Shown: piece after piece, positions 1-8,921 of the stretch
Numbering within the stretch: position 1 is the stretch's first letter
Layout: each line of letters begins with the position of its first letter
Program-made: the position numbers and the translations under genes
Notes under the pieces: generated by a model
Database searches by the model: none
What the model was told of the DNA's origin: nothing
What the model saw: only the letters and a program-made list of their open reading frames with translations
Assembly (NCBI GenBank): GCA_035624355.1
Contig: DASPRQ010000036.1
Location: forward strand, 1-64,000
Origin: Usitatibacter sp035624355
Lineage (GTDB): Bacteria; Pseudomonadota; Gammaproteobacteria; Burkholderiales; Usitatibacteraceae
DNA length: 64,000 nt
Direction: 5' to 3'

Positions 1-867
1 CGCATGCGGGCCTACGCGAGCTTCCTCGTCGTGGTGCGCGCGGACCGCGCCCCGGTGCAGGCGTGCGACGTCGCGATCGTTCAGAACGGCCTGGCTCCCG
101 AGGCGCACGAGCGGTTCCTGCCGCTCTGGCCGCAGCCCGGCCTGCTCCCGCGCGAGGCCGCCCGCGGCGTGCGCATCGAGCGCCTCGCCTACCTCGGCCG
201 CACCGCTGCCGTCCCGCCGTGGTTCGGCGACGCCGGCTTCCGCCGCGCGCTGGAGCGCCGGGGCGTGCAGTTCGAGGTGAGGGCCCGGCGGTGGGAGGAT
301 TACCGCGCCGTGGACCTCGCCATCGCCGCGCGCCGGGAGCTCGCGGCCGTCCTCGCGCAGAAGCCCGCCACGAAGCTCTACAACGGTTGGCTCGCGGGCG
401 TGCCGGTGCTCGCCTCTCCCGAGCCGGCGTACCGCGAGTTGCGGCGCCGGCCCCTCGACTTCATCGAGGTGCACGAGCCCCGCGACGTGCTGGCCGCCGT
501 CGACCTGCTGCGCGCGAATCCCGCCCTCTATGCCGCCATGGTCGAGAACGGGCGCGAGCGGGGCGCGAGCTTCACCGTGGACTCGATCCGCGAGCGCTGG
601 ATGGCGCTTCTCGGGGACGAGATCGTGCCGAGGTACCTCGCGAGCCGCGCGACGATCGGCGGGCGGCGCGCATGGTTCGTGTGCGCGATGGCGCGCCAGA
701 AGGTCCGCAGCCGCGCCCATCGCGTGCGCTGTCACGCGCAGGCCTGGGCCCGGGCGTTGAGCCTGCTGCCGCACGTCATCGCGGGCGGGTGGGGCGCGCG
801 CGCTTCCCTCCCGGCTGGCGAGCTCGCCTTGCGCAGCGGGGCGCGGCTGGGCGGTCCGCGCGGCTAG
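1..867 (+). CDS. Glycosyltransferase-like protein, 5' end outside window
   Basis: The frame is open from the first base, so the Met at position 4 is probably internal and the gene is cut at its 5' end. The readable part is about 288 residues. The stretch KPATKLYNGWLAGVPVLASPE followed by DFIEV and a 'DLLRANPALYAAMVENGRERG' type helix resembles the C-terminal donor-binding half of GT-B glycosyltransferases, where a Lys/Asn-Gly-rich loop precedes a conserved acidic segment. Specific sugar or acceptor cannot be read. The last ~80 residues are Arg/Ala-rich and unlike that fold. It converges on pepN and the two stop codons overlap at a CTAG (864-867). Assignment is by weak motif resemblance; a capsule or LPS-type transferase is a guess. 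Confidence 0.5.
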   Translation, partial: RMRAYASFLVVVRADRAPVQACDVAIVQNGLAPEAHERFLPLWPQPGLLPREAARGVRIERLAYLGRTAAVPPWFGDAGFRRALERRGVQFEVRARRWEDYRAVDLAIAARRELAAVLAQKPATKLYNGWLAGVPVLASPEPAYRELRRRPLDFIEVHEPRDVLAAVDLLRANPALYAAMVENGRERGASFTVDSIRERWMALLGDEIVPRYLASRATIGGRRAWFVCAMARQKVRSRAHRVRCHAQAWARALSLLPHVIAGGWGARASLPAGELALRSGARLGGPRG

Positions 868-3599
868 GCGAGCGCCCGGCCCACGACCTCGGCCACGTTG
901 CCCGAGAGCCCCTCGGCGGCGCGGATCGACTCGAGCGCCTGGCGTGCGTGCGCCTGGCGCCCGGCGTCGTACTTCCTCCAGCGGTCGAACGCGCGCGCGA
1001 GCCGCGAGGCTACCTGCGGATTGAGCCGGTCCAGCGCGACGGTCTGCTCGGCGATCCAGCGGTATCCGCTCCCATCGGCGGCGTGGAAATGCGGCGGGTT
1101 CTCCAGCGCGAAGGCGTGCAGGAGGGACCGCGCGCGGTTGGGATTGCGCAGGTCGAACGCCGGATGCGCCGCGAGCGTCTTCACCCGCTCGAGCGTGCCG
1201 GCCAGGCGCGACGTGGCCTGGACGCGGAACCATTTGTCGACGACCAGCGCCTCGTCCTTCCACTTGTCGTGGAACATCGCGAGCGCCCGGTCGCGCTCGG
1301 GGCCCGCGGAATCGGCGAGGCAGGCGAGGGCCGCCATGGCGTCGGTCATGTTCTCCGCGCGCCGGAACTCGAGGAAGGCGAGCGCCCGGGCCGTCGCGTC
1401 GTCGATCGTGCTCAGGTAGGCGAGCGCCGTGTTGCGCAGGGCGCGCCGCCCCGCGGCCGCCGCGTCGGGGGAATAGGGCCCCGGGACCGAGAAGTGCCGG
1501 AAGGCGCCCTCGAACCGGGTGCGGAACCGGAGCGCGGCCTCCCGCATGAGCTGGGCGCGCGCCCCGTAGGCCGCATCGGGATCGGCGACGTCCATGCATT
1601 CGGCGAGGTAGCCCTCGCCGGGAAGCTGCAGGCACTCGGCGGCGAACGCGGGATCCTTCGATCCCTCCGACAGGACGCGGCCGATGGCGTCCAGGAAGGC
1701 GGCGGGAACGCTCATCGGCCGGCCCGCCGCGATCTCGGCGGCGCCCGCGAGGAGGATGCGCGTGGCGAGCGACTGTCCCGCTTCCCAGCGATTGAAGGCA
1801 TCGGAATCGCACGCCATCAGGTGCAGCAGCTGCGCGTCGTCGTAGTCGGCGCGCACGCGGACCGGCGCCGAGAATCCGCGCAGCAGCGAAGGCGTGGGCG
1901 GCTGCCCGACTCCGGTGAAGACGAAGCGCTGCCGAACCTCGGTGAGCTTGAGCACCGCGGTGACGGACCCGTCGGGCCGGGCCGCGAAGCTCTCGCCCGC
2001 CTCGAGGCGCAGCGGCAGGTCGCTCCCGTCGGGGCCGACGAGCCCCACCGCGAGCGGGATCACGAAGGGTCGCTTCTCCGGCTGGCCCGGCGTGGGCGGG
2101 CACGACTGCGACACGTCGAGCGCGTAGGTGCGGCCGCGCGCGTCGTAGGTGCCGCGGCATTCCACGACCGGCGTCCCGGCCTGCGCGTACCAGAGGCCGA
2201 ACTGCGCGAGGTCCGCGCCGTTCGCGTCGGCCATCGCCGCGCGGAAGTCGTCGCAGGTGACGGCCTGGCCGTCGTGGCGCCGGAAGTACAGGTCCATCCC
2301 GCGCCGGAAGCCGTCCTTGCCGAGGAGCGTCGCGTACATGCGCACGACTTCGGCTCCCTTCTCGTACACCGTCGACGTGTAGAAGTTGTTGATCTCGAGG
2401 TAGGACTGAGGGCGGACGGGATGGGCCATGGGGCCCGCGTCCTCGGGGAACTGGCGGTTGCGAAGCTCGCGGACCTCCTGGATGCGGCCCACCGGGCGCG
2501 AATACTCGTCGGCGCTGTATTCCTGGTCCCGGTAGACGGTGAGGCCCTCCTTGAGCGAGAGCTGGAACCAGTCGCGGCAGGTGACGCGGTTGCCCGTCCA
2601 GTTGTGGAAGTACTCGTGGGCGATGACCTTGTCGACGGCGAAGTAGTCGCCGTCGGTGGCGGTGTCGGCGCGCGCGAGGATGAACTTCGTGTTGAAGATG
2701 TTGAGGCCCTTGTTCTCCATCGCGCCGGCGTTGAAGTCCGACACCGCCACGATCATGAAGCGCTCGAGGTCGAGCTCGAGGCCGAACACGTCCTCGTCCC
2801 AGCGCATGCACTTGCGCAGCGCCTGCATCGCGAAGCCCGCCTGGTCGAGCTTGCCGCGCTCGACGTAGACCTGAAGCAGCGCCTTGCGCCCCGAGCGCGT
2901 CGTGAAATGGTCCTCGAGGAGGTCGAGGTCCGCGGCGACCATCGCGAAGAGGTAGCTCGGCTTCGCGAAGGGATCCTCCCACCGCGCCCAGTGGCGCGCG
3001 CCGGCCTCCTTCCGGGCGACGCCGGCGGCGCTTGCCTGCAGGAACCATTCCGGCGGCGTTCCGGGCCCTTCGCCCACGAGGTTGCCGTTGGCGAGCAGCC
3101 GCGGGAATCGCTCCCGGTCGGCGCAGATCGCGACGGTGTAGCGCGCCATCACGTCGGGCCGGTCGACGAAGTAGGTGATGCGGCGGAATCCCTCGGCCTC
3201 GCACTGCGTGACGAGCCCGCTCGCCGTCGCGTAGAGGCCCTCGAGCTTCGTGTTCTTCCACGGGTCGAAGCGCACCACGGTCTCCAGGCGGAAGACCTCG
3301 GGGACCTTCGGGATCGAGAGGCGCGAGGCGTCGAGCGCGAACTCGTCCTCGCGCAGCGCGCGTCCGTCGAGCGAGACCGAGAGGAGCTCGAGGTCCTCGC
3401 CGTCGAGCGCGAGCGCCCCGTCGCCCGCGGGCGCGGCGGCGTTGCGCGCGACGTGCAGCGTGCAGCGCACGGTGACGGCGCCCGCCCGCACGTCCACGTC
3501 GAGGGCGACCTGCGAGATCAGGAACGGCGGCGGCGTGTAGTCGTCGAGGTGAATCGCTCGGGAAGCGGCGTCGCGCATCGGGGCCACGTGGACGGACAC
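864..3599 (-). CDS. pepN: Aminopeptidase N (M1 zinc metallopeptidase)
   Basis: Cytosolic M1-family aminopeptidase that removes N-terminal residues from peptides in the last steps of protein turnover. The 911-residue product has the exopeptidase motif GAMEN (about residue 292) and the zinc motif HEYFH (about 328) with the second-helix Glu in SLKEGLT; the C-terminal half is the helical Ig/ARM-like region of the PepN subfamily (E. coli PepN is 870 aa). The start is uncertain: the longest reading begins with GTG at 3599, while an ATG at 3578 gives MRDAASRAIHLDDYTPP, closer to the usual PepN N-terminus. Neither has a clear Shine-Dalgarno. It lies 96 nt downstream of rhlE on the same strand. Confidence 0.96.
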   Translation of the reverse strand: MSVHVAPMRDAASRAIHLDDYTPPPFLISQVALDVDVRAGAVTVRCTLHVARNAAAPAGDGALALDGEDLELLSVSLDGRALREDEFALDASRLSIPKVPEVFRLETVVRFDPWKNTKLEGLYATASGLVTQCEAEGFRRITYFVDRPDVMARYTVAICADRERFPRLLANGNLVGEGPGTPPEWFLQASAAGVARKEAGARHWARWEDPFAKPSYLFAMVAADLDLLEDHFTTRSGRKALLQVYVERGKLDQAGFAMQALRKCMRWDEDVFGLELDLERFMIVAVSDFNAGAMENKGLNIFNTKFILARADTATDGDYFAVDKVIAHEYFHNWTGNRVTCRDWFQLSLKEGLTVYRDQEYSADEYSRPVGRIQEVRELRNRQFPEDAGPMAHPVRPQSYLEINNFYTSTVYEKGAEVVRMYATLLGKDGFRRGMDLYFRRHDGQAVTCDDFRAAMADANGADLAQFGLWYAQAGTPVVECRGTYDARGRTYALDVSQSCPPTPGQPEKRPFVIPLAVGLVGPDGSDLPLRLEAGESFAARPDGSVTAVLKLTEVRQRFVFTGVGQPPTPSLLRGFSAPVRVRADYDDAQLLHLMACDSDAFNRWEAGQSLATRILLAGAAEIAAGRPMSVPAAFLDAIGRVLSEGSKDPAFAAECLQLPGEGYLAECMDVADPDAAYGARAQLMREAALRFRTRFEGAFRHFSVPGPYSPDAAAAGRRALRNTALAYLSTIDDATARALAFLEFRRAENMTDAMAALACLADSAGPERDRALAMFHDKWKDEALVVDKWFRVQATSRLAGTLERVKTLAAHPAFDLRNPNRARSLLHAFALENPPHFHAADGSGYRWIAEQTVALDRLNPQVASRLARAFDRWRKYDAGRQAHARQALESIRAAEGLSGNVAEVVGRALA

Positions 3600-3695
3600 C
3601 CGCGCTCGTGGCGCGGGCCCGACTGGATGGAAGCGAAGTTGGAAATTCTACCCCAGCCCGGCGCCCGAGCGACCCGGCGCGGGCGCCGGGCGGGG

Positions 3696-5150
3696 CTAGG
3701 CGGCCTTGCGGCGGAAGAGGGCCGGGATCGCCTGCGCGGGTTTCCTCGCCGGCGCCTTCTCGGGACCCTCCACGGCCGCGGCGCTCGGCGACGGCTCGTA
3801 CGGCTTGCTGAAATCCATGCCACCCGAGTCGCCCGAGGTCTGCTGCGCGGGCGACGCGGCATGGCGTGGCGCGCGGCCCTCGTCGCGTTGCGAGCGCGAT
3901 CGAGCGCCGCGGCGCCCGCTTTCGCGGCCCCGCCTGTCCTCGCCGCGCGGCTGCGGCTTCCCGGCTGGCGCCTCGGGGCGCGCCTCGCGGCGCCGCTCGG
4001 GCTCGAATCCCTCGGCCTGACGCACGTCGATCTTGCGTCCGATGAGCTTCTCGATCGCGGCGAGCAGCGGCCGGTCCTCCGCGCACACGAGCGAGATCGC
4101 CTCCCCCGTTGCGCCCGCGCGGCCGGTGCGGCCGATCCGGTGCACGTAGTCCTCCGGCACGTAGGGCATGTCGAAGTTCACGACGTGCGGGAGCTCCTCG
4201 ATGTCGAGACCGCGCGCCGCGATGTCGGTGGCGACCAGCACCTTCACCTGGCCCGCCTTGAAGTCCTCGAGCGCGCGGATCCTCGCGCTCTGGCTCTTGT
4301 TGCCGTGGATCGCGTCGGCGTTGATGCGGTCGCGCTGGAGCTGCGTGGCGAGGCGGTTGGCGCCGTGCTTGGTCTTGCAGAAGACGAGCACCTGCGTCCA
4401 GTCGTTCTTCTTCACGAGGTGGGCGAGGAGCTCGCGCTTGCGGTTTGCCTCGACCTGGTAGACGTACTGCGTCACCAGCTCCGCCGGCGTGTTGCGTCGC
4501 GCGACCTCCACGGTGGCGGGGTCGTCGAGGATCTGGGCGGCGAAGCGCCGGATCTCCTCGGGGAACGTGGCCGAGAAGAGCAGCGTCTGGCGCATGGGCG
4601 CCTTGGGCAGCAGCGCGATGATGCGCTTGATGTCGGGGATGAACCCCATGTCGAGCATGCGGTCCGCCTCGTCGAGGACGAGCACCTGCACCTTGCCGAG
4701 GTTGACCGCCTTCTGCCCGACGAGGTCGAGAAGGCGTCCCGGCGTGGCGACGAGGATCTCCACGCCCTTGCGCAGCTCCTCGATCTGCGGGTTGATGTTC
4801 ACGCCGCCGTAGACCACGAACGAGCGCAGCGGCACGTGCTTGCCGTAGGTCCTCACGCTCTCGTGGACCTGGATCGCGAGCTCGCGTGTGGGCGTGAGGA
4901 TGAGGCAGCGCACCGGGTGCAGCGCCGGCGAGAAGCTCTTCGTCGCGAGGGGGGCCAGCCGCTGGAGCAGGGGCAGGGTGAACCCGGCGGTCTTGCCGGT
5001 GCCGGTCTGCGCAGCGCCGAGGAGGTCGCGTCCGGAAAGGACGACGGGGATGGCCTGGGACTGGATGGGGGTGGGTTGGGTGTAGCCCTGCTCCGCGACG
5101 GCGCGAAGCAGCTCGGGCATCAGCCCGAGTCCTTCGAAGGACGTACTAAT
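3696..5150 (-). CDS. rhlE: DEAD-box RNA helicase RhlE, probable ATT start
   Basis: ATP-dependent RNA helicase for ribosome maturation and RNA turnover. Visible motifs in order: Q-motif PTPIQ, Walker A AQTGTGKT, PTRELA, VLDEADRMLDMGF, SAT (LLFSATFPEE), and HRIGRTGRAG, followed by a long Arg/Pro/Ala-rich tail typical of RhlE. The first ATG (5120) yields MPELLRAVAEQGY and drops the conserved upstream Phe of the Q-motif. Reading upstream in frame gives STSFEGLGL before that Met, which is the family N-terminus, and begins at an ATT codon at 5150 preceded by AGGAG at six nucleotides. I therefore extend to 5150 (484 aa). The alternative is the ATG at 5120, which also has an AAGGA nine nucleotides upstream. 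Confidence 0.93.
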   Translation of the reverse strand: MSTSFEGLGLMPELLRAVAEQGYTQPTPIQSQAIPVVLSGRDLLGAAQTGTGKTAGFTLPLLQRLAPLATKSFSPALHPVRCLILTPTRELAIQVHESVRTYGKHVPLRSFVVYGGVNINPQIEELRKGVEILVATPGRLLDLVGQKAVNLGKVQVLVLDEADRMLDMGFIPDIKRIIALLPKAPMRQTLLFSATFPEEIRRFAAQILDDPATVEVARRNTPAELVTQYVYQVEANRKRELLAHLVKKNDWTQVLVFCKTKHGANRLATQLQRDRINADAIHGNKSQSARIRALEDFKAGQVKVLVATDIAARGLDIEELPHVVNFDMPYVPEDYVHRIGRTGRAGATGEAISLVCAEDRPLLAAIEKLIGRKIDVRQAEGFEPERRREARPEAPAGKPQPRGEDRRGRESGRRGARSRSQRDEGRAPRHAASPAQQTSGDSGGMDFSKPYEPSPSAAAVEGPEKAPARKPAQAIPALFRRKAA

Positions 5151-5475
5151 GACGGTCTCCTGAACAGATCGGCCCGCGAGGGTTTCGCCCTCGACACCGG
5201 TTCAGGCAGATGGAATCGACGATGGATTCGGGGTGGGGACCTTCGAGTCCCTGCGGCGGGGTCGCCGCGGCCGCGAATGGGTGGGGGCGTTAACCGGATG
5301 AGACGCCCCGCGCACCTGAGTCGCCATGATACCCGAAAACGGGAGAAATTCCCATTGATATCCTCAGGTTCCGGATAGCGCGCCCATTTCTCACAGCGCG
5401 ATCCGGGCAAATCCTGCAGCGCCAATGACGAAGCGTCCGTTTCGCGCGCGGGGGGCGCGCACGACAATCGGGCGC
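5151..5475. other. Divergent intergenic region between rhlE and the hemolysin III gene
   Basis: About 325 bases without a gene. On the minus strand a TATCAT hexamer (5331-5326) matches five of six bases of a sigma-70 -10 box but has no good -35 at 17 nt. If used, it gives rhlE a leader of roughly 170 nt. Next to it are a small hairpin CCCG-AAAA-CGGG and a near-palindrome GGGAGAAATTCCC (about 5332-5354), which could be an operator. No conserved RNA was recognised. Confidence 0.35.
5157..5161 (-). promoter_or_regulatory. Shine-Dalgarno supporting the ATT start of rhlE
   Basis: On the minus strand AGGAG lies six nucleotides before ATT at 5150. It is the main sequence support, together with the conserved SFEGLGL N-terminus, for translation of rhlE from a non-canonical codon. 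A second purine-rich site, AAGGA, lies nine nucleotides before the downstream ATG at 5120, so two start sites could both be used. Confidence 0.5.
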
Positions 5476-6093
5476 ATGTACCAAGGCGAGCGACTGAACG
5501 GCTACACGCACCTGGCGGGCTCCGTCCTCGCGCTGGGCGGGGCGGCCACGCTGGTGTCCATGGCGACGATGAAAGGCGATCCGTGGCGGATCGCGAGCTT
5601 CTCGATCTACGGGGCGACGCTCCTCGCGCTGTATCTCGCCTCCACCGTCTACCACAGCACCCGCGGGCGGGCGAAACGGATCTTCCGCAAGCTCGACCAC
5701 AGCGCGATCTACCTCATGATCGCCGGCAGCTACACGCCCTTCGCGCTGGTGACGCTGAGGGGCTCTCTCGGCTGGACCCTCTTCGCGGCGTCCTGGGGCC
5801 TCGCCCTCGCCGGCATCCTGCAGGAGCTGTGGCTCGCGAAGGGCGCGCGCTTCGCCTCACTCGCGATCTACATGACCATGGGATGGATGGGACTGCTGGT
5901 CGTCGAGCCCCTGGTCCGCGCGCTCACGTGGGGCGGCTTCGAGTGGCTGCTCGCCGGCGGCGCGATCTACACGCTGGGCGTGGTCTTCTACCTTTTCGAC
6001 GAGCGTTTTCGGCATTGGCACGGGATCTGGCACCTGTGCGTGGTCGCCGGAAGCGCGCTGCATTTCATGGCGGTCCTCAAGTTCGTGGCCTGA
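5476..6093 (+). CDS. Hemolysin III / YqfA family membrane protein
   Basis: Seven-helix integral membrane protein of the hemolysin III (PAQR-like, YqfA) family; role in bacteria poorly defined. The start at 5476 gives MYQGERLNGYTHLAG, the usual N-terminus; an in-frame ATG 51 nt upstream adds an Arg-rich stretch that families do not have. Signature residues are visible: STVYHS after helix 2, KLDHSAIYLMIAGSYTPF in helix 3, and the C-terminal FRHWHGIWHLCVVAGSALHF, carrying the His residues that form the putative metal site. Product is 205 aa, normal for the family. No strong Shine-Dalgarno was found. It is convergent with the acyl-CoA ligase at 6125. Confidence 0.9.
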   Translation: MYQGERLNGYTHLAGSVLALGGAATLVSMATMKGDPWRIASFSIYGATLLALYLASTVYHSTRGRAKRIFRKLDHSAIYLMIAGSYTPFALVTLRGSLGWTLFAASWGLALAGILQELWLAKGARFASLAIYMTMGWMGLLVVEPLVRALTWGGFEWLLAGGAIYTLGVVFYLFDERFRHWHGIWHLCVVAGSALHFMAVLKFVA

Positions 6094-6124
6094 TAGCCGA
6101 CCGGCGAGGGCGCCGGCGAGCCGC

Positions 6125-7684
6125 CTATCCGAGCGCGCCGGACCCCGGTTCCCGGCGGCGCGACGCGTAGGCCGCGCGCAGCTCGCGCTTCAGCACCTTG
6201 CCGATGGGGCTGCGCGGCAGCTCGGGCACGAGCTCCACGGCCGCAAGGCGCTGGACCTTGCCGAGCCGCTCGTTGGACCAGGCGAGGAGCCGCGCGGGGT
6301 CGGGCCGGGCGCCCGGCCTCGGCACGACGAAGGCCACGGGGGTTTCGCCCCAGCGCGCCGAGGGCACGCCCGCGACCGCCACCTCCGCGACCTCGGGGTG
6401 CGCGCCCACGACGGCCTCCAGGTCGCCGGGGTACACGTTGAAGCCGCCCGAGATGATCAGGTCCTTCTTGCGGTCGACGAGCACGAGGAAGCCCTCGGGA
6501 TCGAAGCGCCCGATGTCGCCGGTACGGATGAAGCGCCGCCCTTCCGCATCGTGCCACTCGGATTCGGCGGTGCGCTCGGGCCGGTTGTGGTAACCCGTCA
6601 TCATCGCCGGCGAGCGGCCGACCACCTCGCCCGTCTCCCCGTGGGGAAGCTCGCGGCCCGCCTCGTCGATCACGCGGATGTCGTGCCCGGGCGCGGGCTC
6701 GCCGACGGTGTGCAGCTTGTCGGGGCGCAGGTGCGCGGCGAGCACGCACGTGCCCCCGCCCTCCGTCATGCCGTAGTACTCGACGAGCCCGCCCGGCCAG
6801 CGCGCGAGCACGTCGGCCTTGAGCTCCGCGGCGAACGGCGCGCTCGTGCAGAACTTCATGCGGAAGGACGAGAGGTCGCGGCGGCCGAAATCGGGATGCG
6901 ACAGGATGCGCCGGTACTGCACGGGCACGAGCATCGCGTGGGTGACGCGCCGGCGCTCGGCGAGCTCGAGGAAGGCGCCCGCCTCGAACTTCTCCGTGAG
7001 CACGACCGTGCCGCCGAGCGCGAAGGTCGGCAGGGCCGCGACGAGCGTGGTGTTGGAATAGAGCGGCGTGGAAACCAGCGTGACGCTGTCGGGCCCGTAG
7101 CCGTACGCCGGCCCGCGCTGCAGGTGCGCCCAGCGCATGGCATGGGGCTGGACGATGCCCTTCGGCTCGCCGGTGGTGCCCGACGAGTAGATGATGTTGA
7201 ACGGCCAGTCGGGCGCGATCGCGACGGCGCCGGGCCGCCGGCCGGGGGGAGCGAGCCAGCGCTCGAAGGCCGCGGCTTCGTCGAGGAGCACGCGCGGCGG
7301 CGTGGCGCGCGCGCCGAGGGCCGCGTCGGCTGCGCGATCGACGAAGAGGAGGCGTGCGCCGGCGTCGAGGGCCATCGCGGCGACGGCCTGGGGCGTGAGC
7401 GAGGGGGCGATGGGCGCCACGGCGAGGCCCGCGCGCAAGGCGCCGAGGAAGACCGCGACATGCTCGATGGAGCTTCCCGCGCAGATGGCGATCGCCTCGC
7501 GGGGCAGCGCCCCCGCATCGTGCAGGGCCGCCGCGACGCGGTCCATGCGCGCGTCGAGATCGCCGTAGTCGACCGCGCGCTCGCCGTGCAGGATCGCGGG
7601 ATGGCGCGGCCTCGCGGCGGCGTGGCGTCCGACGAGCGCGGCGAAATCGCCGAAGGGCGCGGCCAGATCGTGCGGGGTGGTCAC
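6125..7684 (-). CDS. Class I adenylate-forming acyl-CoA ligase
   Basis: Activates a carboxylic acid to its CoA thioester through an acyl-adenylate. The 519-residue protein has the P-loop YSSGTTGEPKG, the YYGMTEGGG motif, the hinge region RTGDIGRFDPEGFLVLVDRKKD, and a C-terminal catalytic lysine in SPIGKVLKREL. Start is a GTG at 7684, 21 nt after the acyl-CoA dehydrogenase stop, so it is the last gene of a leftward four-gene operon (SDR, kinase, dehydrogenase, ligase). That gene set matches LvaD/LvaA/LvaC/LvaE of levulinate and 4-hydroxyacid catabolism, with this gene in the place of LvaE. Substrate is inferred from context only; the family as such includes many acid:CoA ligases. Confidence 0.9.
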   Translation of the reverse strand: MTTPHDLAAPFGDFAALVGRHAAARPRHPAILHGERAVDYGDLDARMDRVAAALHDAGALPREAIAICAGSSIEHVAVFLGALRAGLAVAPIAPSLTPQAVAAMALDAGARLLFVDRAADAALGARATPPRVLLDEAAAFERWLAPPGRRPGAVAIAPDWPFNIIYSSGTTGEPKGIVQPHAMRWAHLQRGPAYGYGPDSVTLVSTPLYSNTTLVAALPTFALGGTVVLTEKFEAGAFLELAERRRVTHAMLVPVQYRRILSHPDFGRRDLSSFRMKFCTSAPFAAELKADVLARWPGGLVEYYGMTEGGGTCVLAAHLRPDKLHTVGEPAPGHDIRVIDEAGRELPHGETGEVVGRSPAMMTGYHNRPERTAESEWHDAEGRRFIRTGDIGRFDPEGFLVLVDRKKDLIISGGFNVYPGDLEAVVGAHPEVAEVAVAGVPSARWGETPVAFVVPRPGARPDPARLLAWSNERLGKVQRLAAVELVPELPRSPIGKVLKRELRAAYASRRREPGSGALG

Positions 7685-7705
7685 CGAAGCGTCGTGCCGT
7701 GGGCC

Positions 7706-8911
7706 TCAGGCCGCGTGCTTGGCGAGCTCGAGGCGGCCGATCTGGTTGCGATGCACCTCGTCGGGGCCGTCGGCGAGCCGCAGCGTGCGGGCGTTCGCGT
7801 ACGCGCGCGCGAGGCCGAAGTCCTCGCATACGCCCGCGCCGCCGTGGGCCTGGATCGCCCAGTCGAGCACCTGGCAGGCCATCGCGGGGGCGGCCACCTT
7901 GATCATCGCGATCTCCGCGCGCGCGACCTTGTTCCCGGCGGTGTCCATCATCCACGCGGCCTTGAGCGTGAGGAGCCGCGCCTGGTCGATCAGGATGCGC
8001 GCCTCGGCGATGCGCTCGAGCGTCACGCCCTGCTCGGCGATGGGGCGGCCGAAGGCCACGCGCGATTTCACGCGCCGGCACATCTTCTCGAGCGCGCGCT
8101 CGGCCACGCCGATGAGTCGCATGCAATGGTGGATGCGTCCCGGCCCGAGGCGACCCTGGGCGATCTCGAAGCCGCGCCCCTCGCCGAGCAGCATGTTCGA
8201 CGCGGGGACCCGCACGTCGGTGAAGTCGACCTCCATGTGCCCGTGGGGAGCGTCGTCGTAGCCGAAGACCGGCAGGTGGCGCACGAGCTTCACGCCCGGG
8301 GCGTCGCTCGGCACGAGGATCATCGACTGCTGATGGTGCTTGTCCGCAGCCGGGTCGGTCTTGCCCATGAAGATGAGCACCTTGCAGCGCGGGTCGCCCG
8401 CGCCAGAGGTCCACCACTTGCGCCCGTTGATCACGTATCCCGCGCCGTCGCGGACGATCGAGGCCTGGATGTTCGTCGCGTCGGACGAGGCGACGCCGGG
8501 CTCCGTCATCGCGAACCCCGAGCGGATCTCGCCGGAGAGCAGCGGCTCGAGCCAGCGCGCCTTCTGCTCGGGCGTGCCATAGCGCTCGAGGACCTCCATG
8601 TTTCCCGTATCGGGTGCCGAGCAGTTGAAGACCTCCGGCGCCCACGGCACGCGCCCCATGATCTCGCAGAGCGGCGCGTACTCGGCGTTGGTGAGGCCGG
8701 CGCCGCGCGAGGACTCGGGCAGGAAGAGGTTCCACAGCCCCGCGGCCTTCGCGCGCGACTTGAGCTCCTCGACGAGGCGCGTGGGCTGCCAGCGATCGCC
8801 CGCCTCGACCTCCTCGAGGAAGCGCTGCTCGCTGGGATAGACGTGGGCCTCCATGAACGCGGCGAGCCGCTTCTGGAGCTCCTTCACCTTCGGCGAATAG
8901 TCGAAATCCAT
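7706..8911 (-). CDS. Acyl-CoA dehydrogenase family protein (ACAD10/11-like, LvaC-like)
   Basis: FAD-dependent acyl-CoA dehydrogenase fold, 401 aa. Motifs include FAMTEPGVASSDATNIQ (FAD/substrate binding), the WWTSGAGDPRCK segment, and a C-terminal AHGGAGVCEDFGLARAYANARTLRLADGPDEVH block typical of the ACAD10/ACAD11 subgroup. In that subgroup the enzyme acts with an APH-type kinase on 4-hydroxyacyl-CoA, removing the phosphate rather than performing simple oxidation. Here the kinase gene lies 10 nt upstream, reproducing as neighbours what is fused in human ACAD10/11. AAGGGGG precedes the ATG at 8911. That the reaction is the 4-phosphoacyl-CoA one is inference from this pairing. Confidence 0.93.
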   Translation of the reverse strand: MDFDYSPKVKELQKRLAAFMEAHVYPSEQRFLEEVEAGDRWQPTRLVEELKSRAKAAGLWNLFLPESSRGAGLTNAEYAPLCEIMGRVPWAPEVFNCSAPDTGNMEVLERYGTPEQKARWLEPLLSGEIRSGFAMTEPGVASSDATNIQASIVRDGAGYVINGRKWWTSGAGDPRCKVLIFMGKTDPAADKHHQQSMILVPSDAPGVKLVRHLPVFGYDDAPHGHMEVDFTDVRVPASNMLLGEGRGFEIAQGRLGPGRIHHCMRLIGVAERALEKMCRRVKSRVAFGRPIAEQGVTLERIAEARILIDQARLLTLKAAWMMDTAGNKVARAEIAMIKVAAPAMACQVLDWAIQAHGGAGVCEDFGLARAYANARTLRLADGPDEVHRNQIGRLELAKHAA

Positions 8912-8921
8912 CGTGCCCCCT

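Noticed and set aside
63..5378. A 1771-codon plus-strand frame opposite pepN and rhlE
   Set aside because: Arg/Ala/Gly-rich translation, no motif, and fully antisense to two recognised genes. GC-rich DNA produces such long antisense frames.
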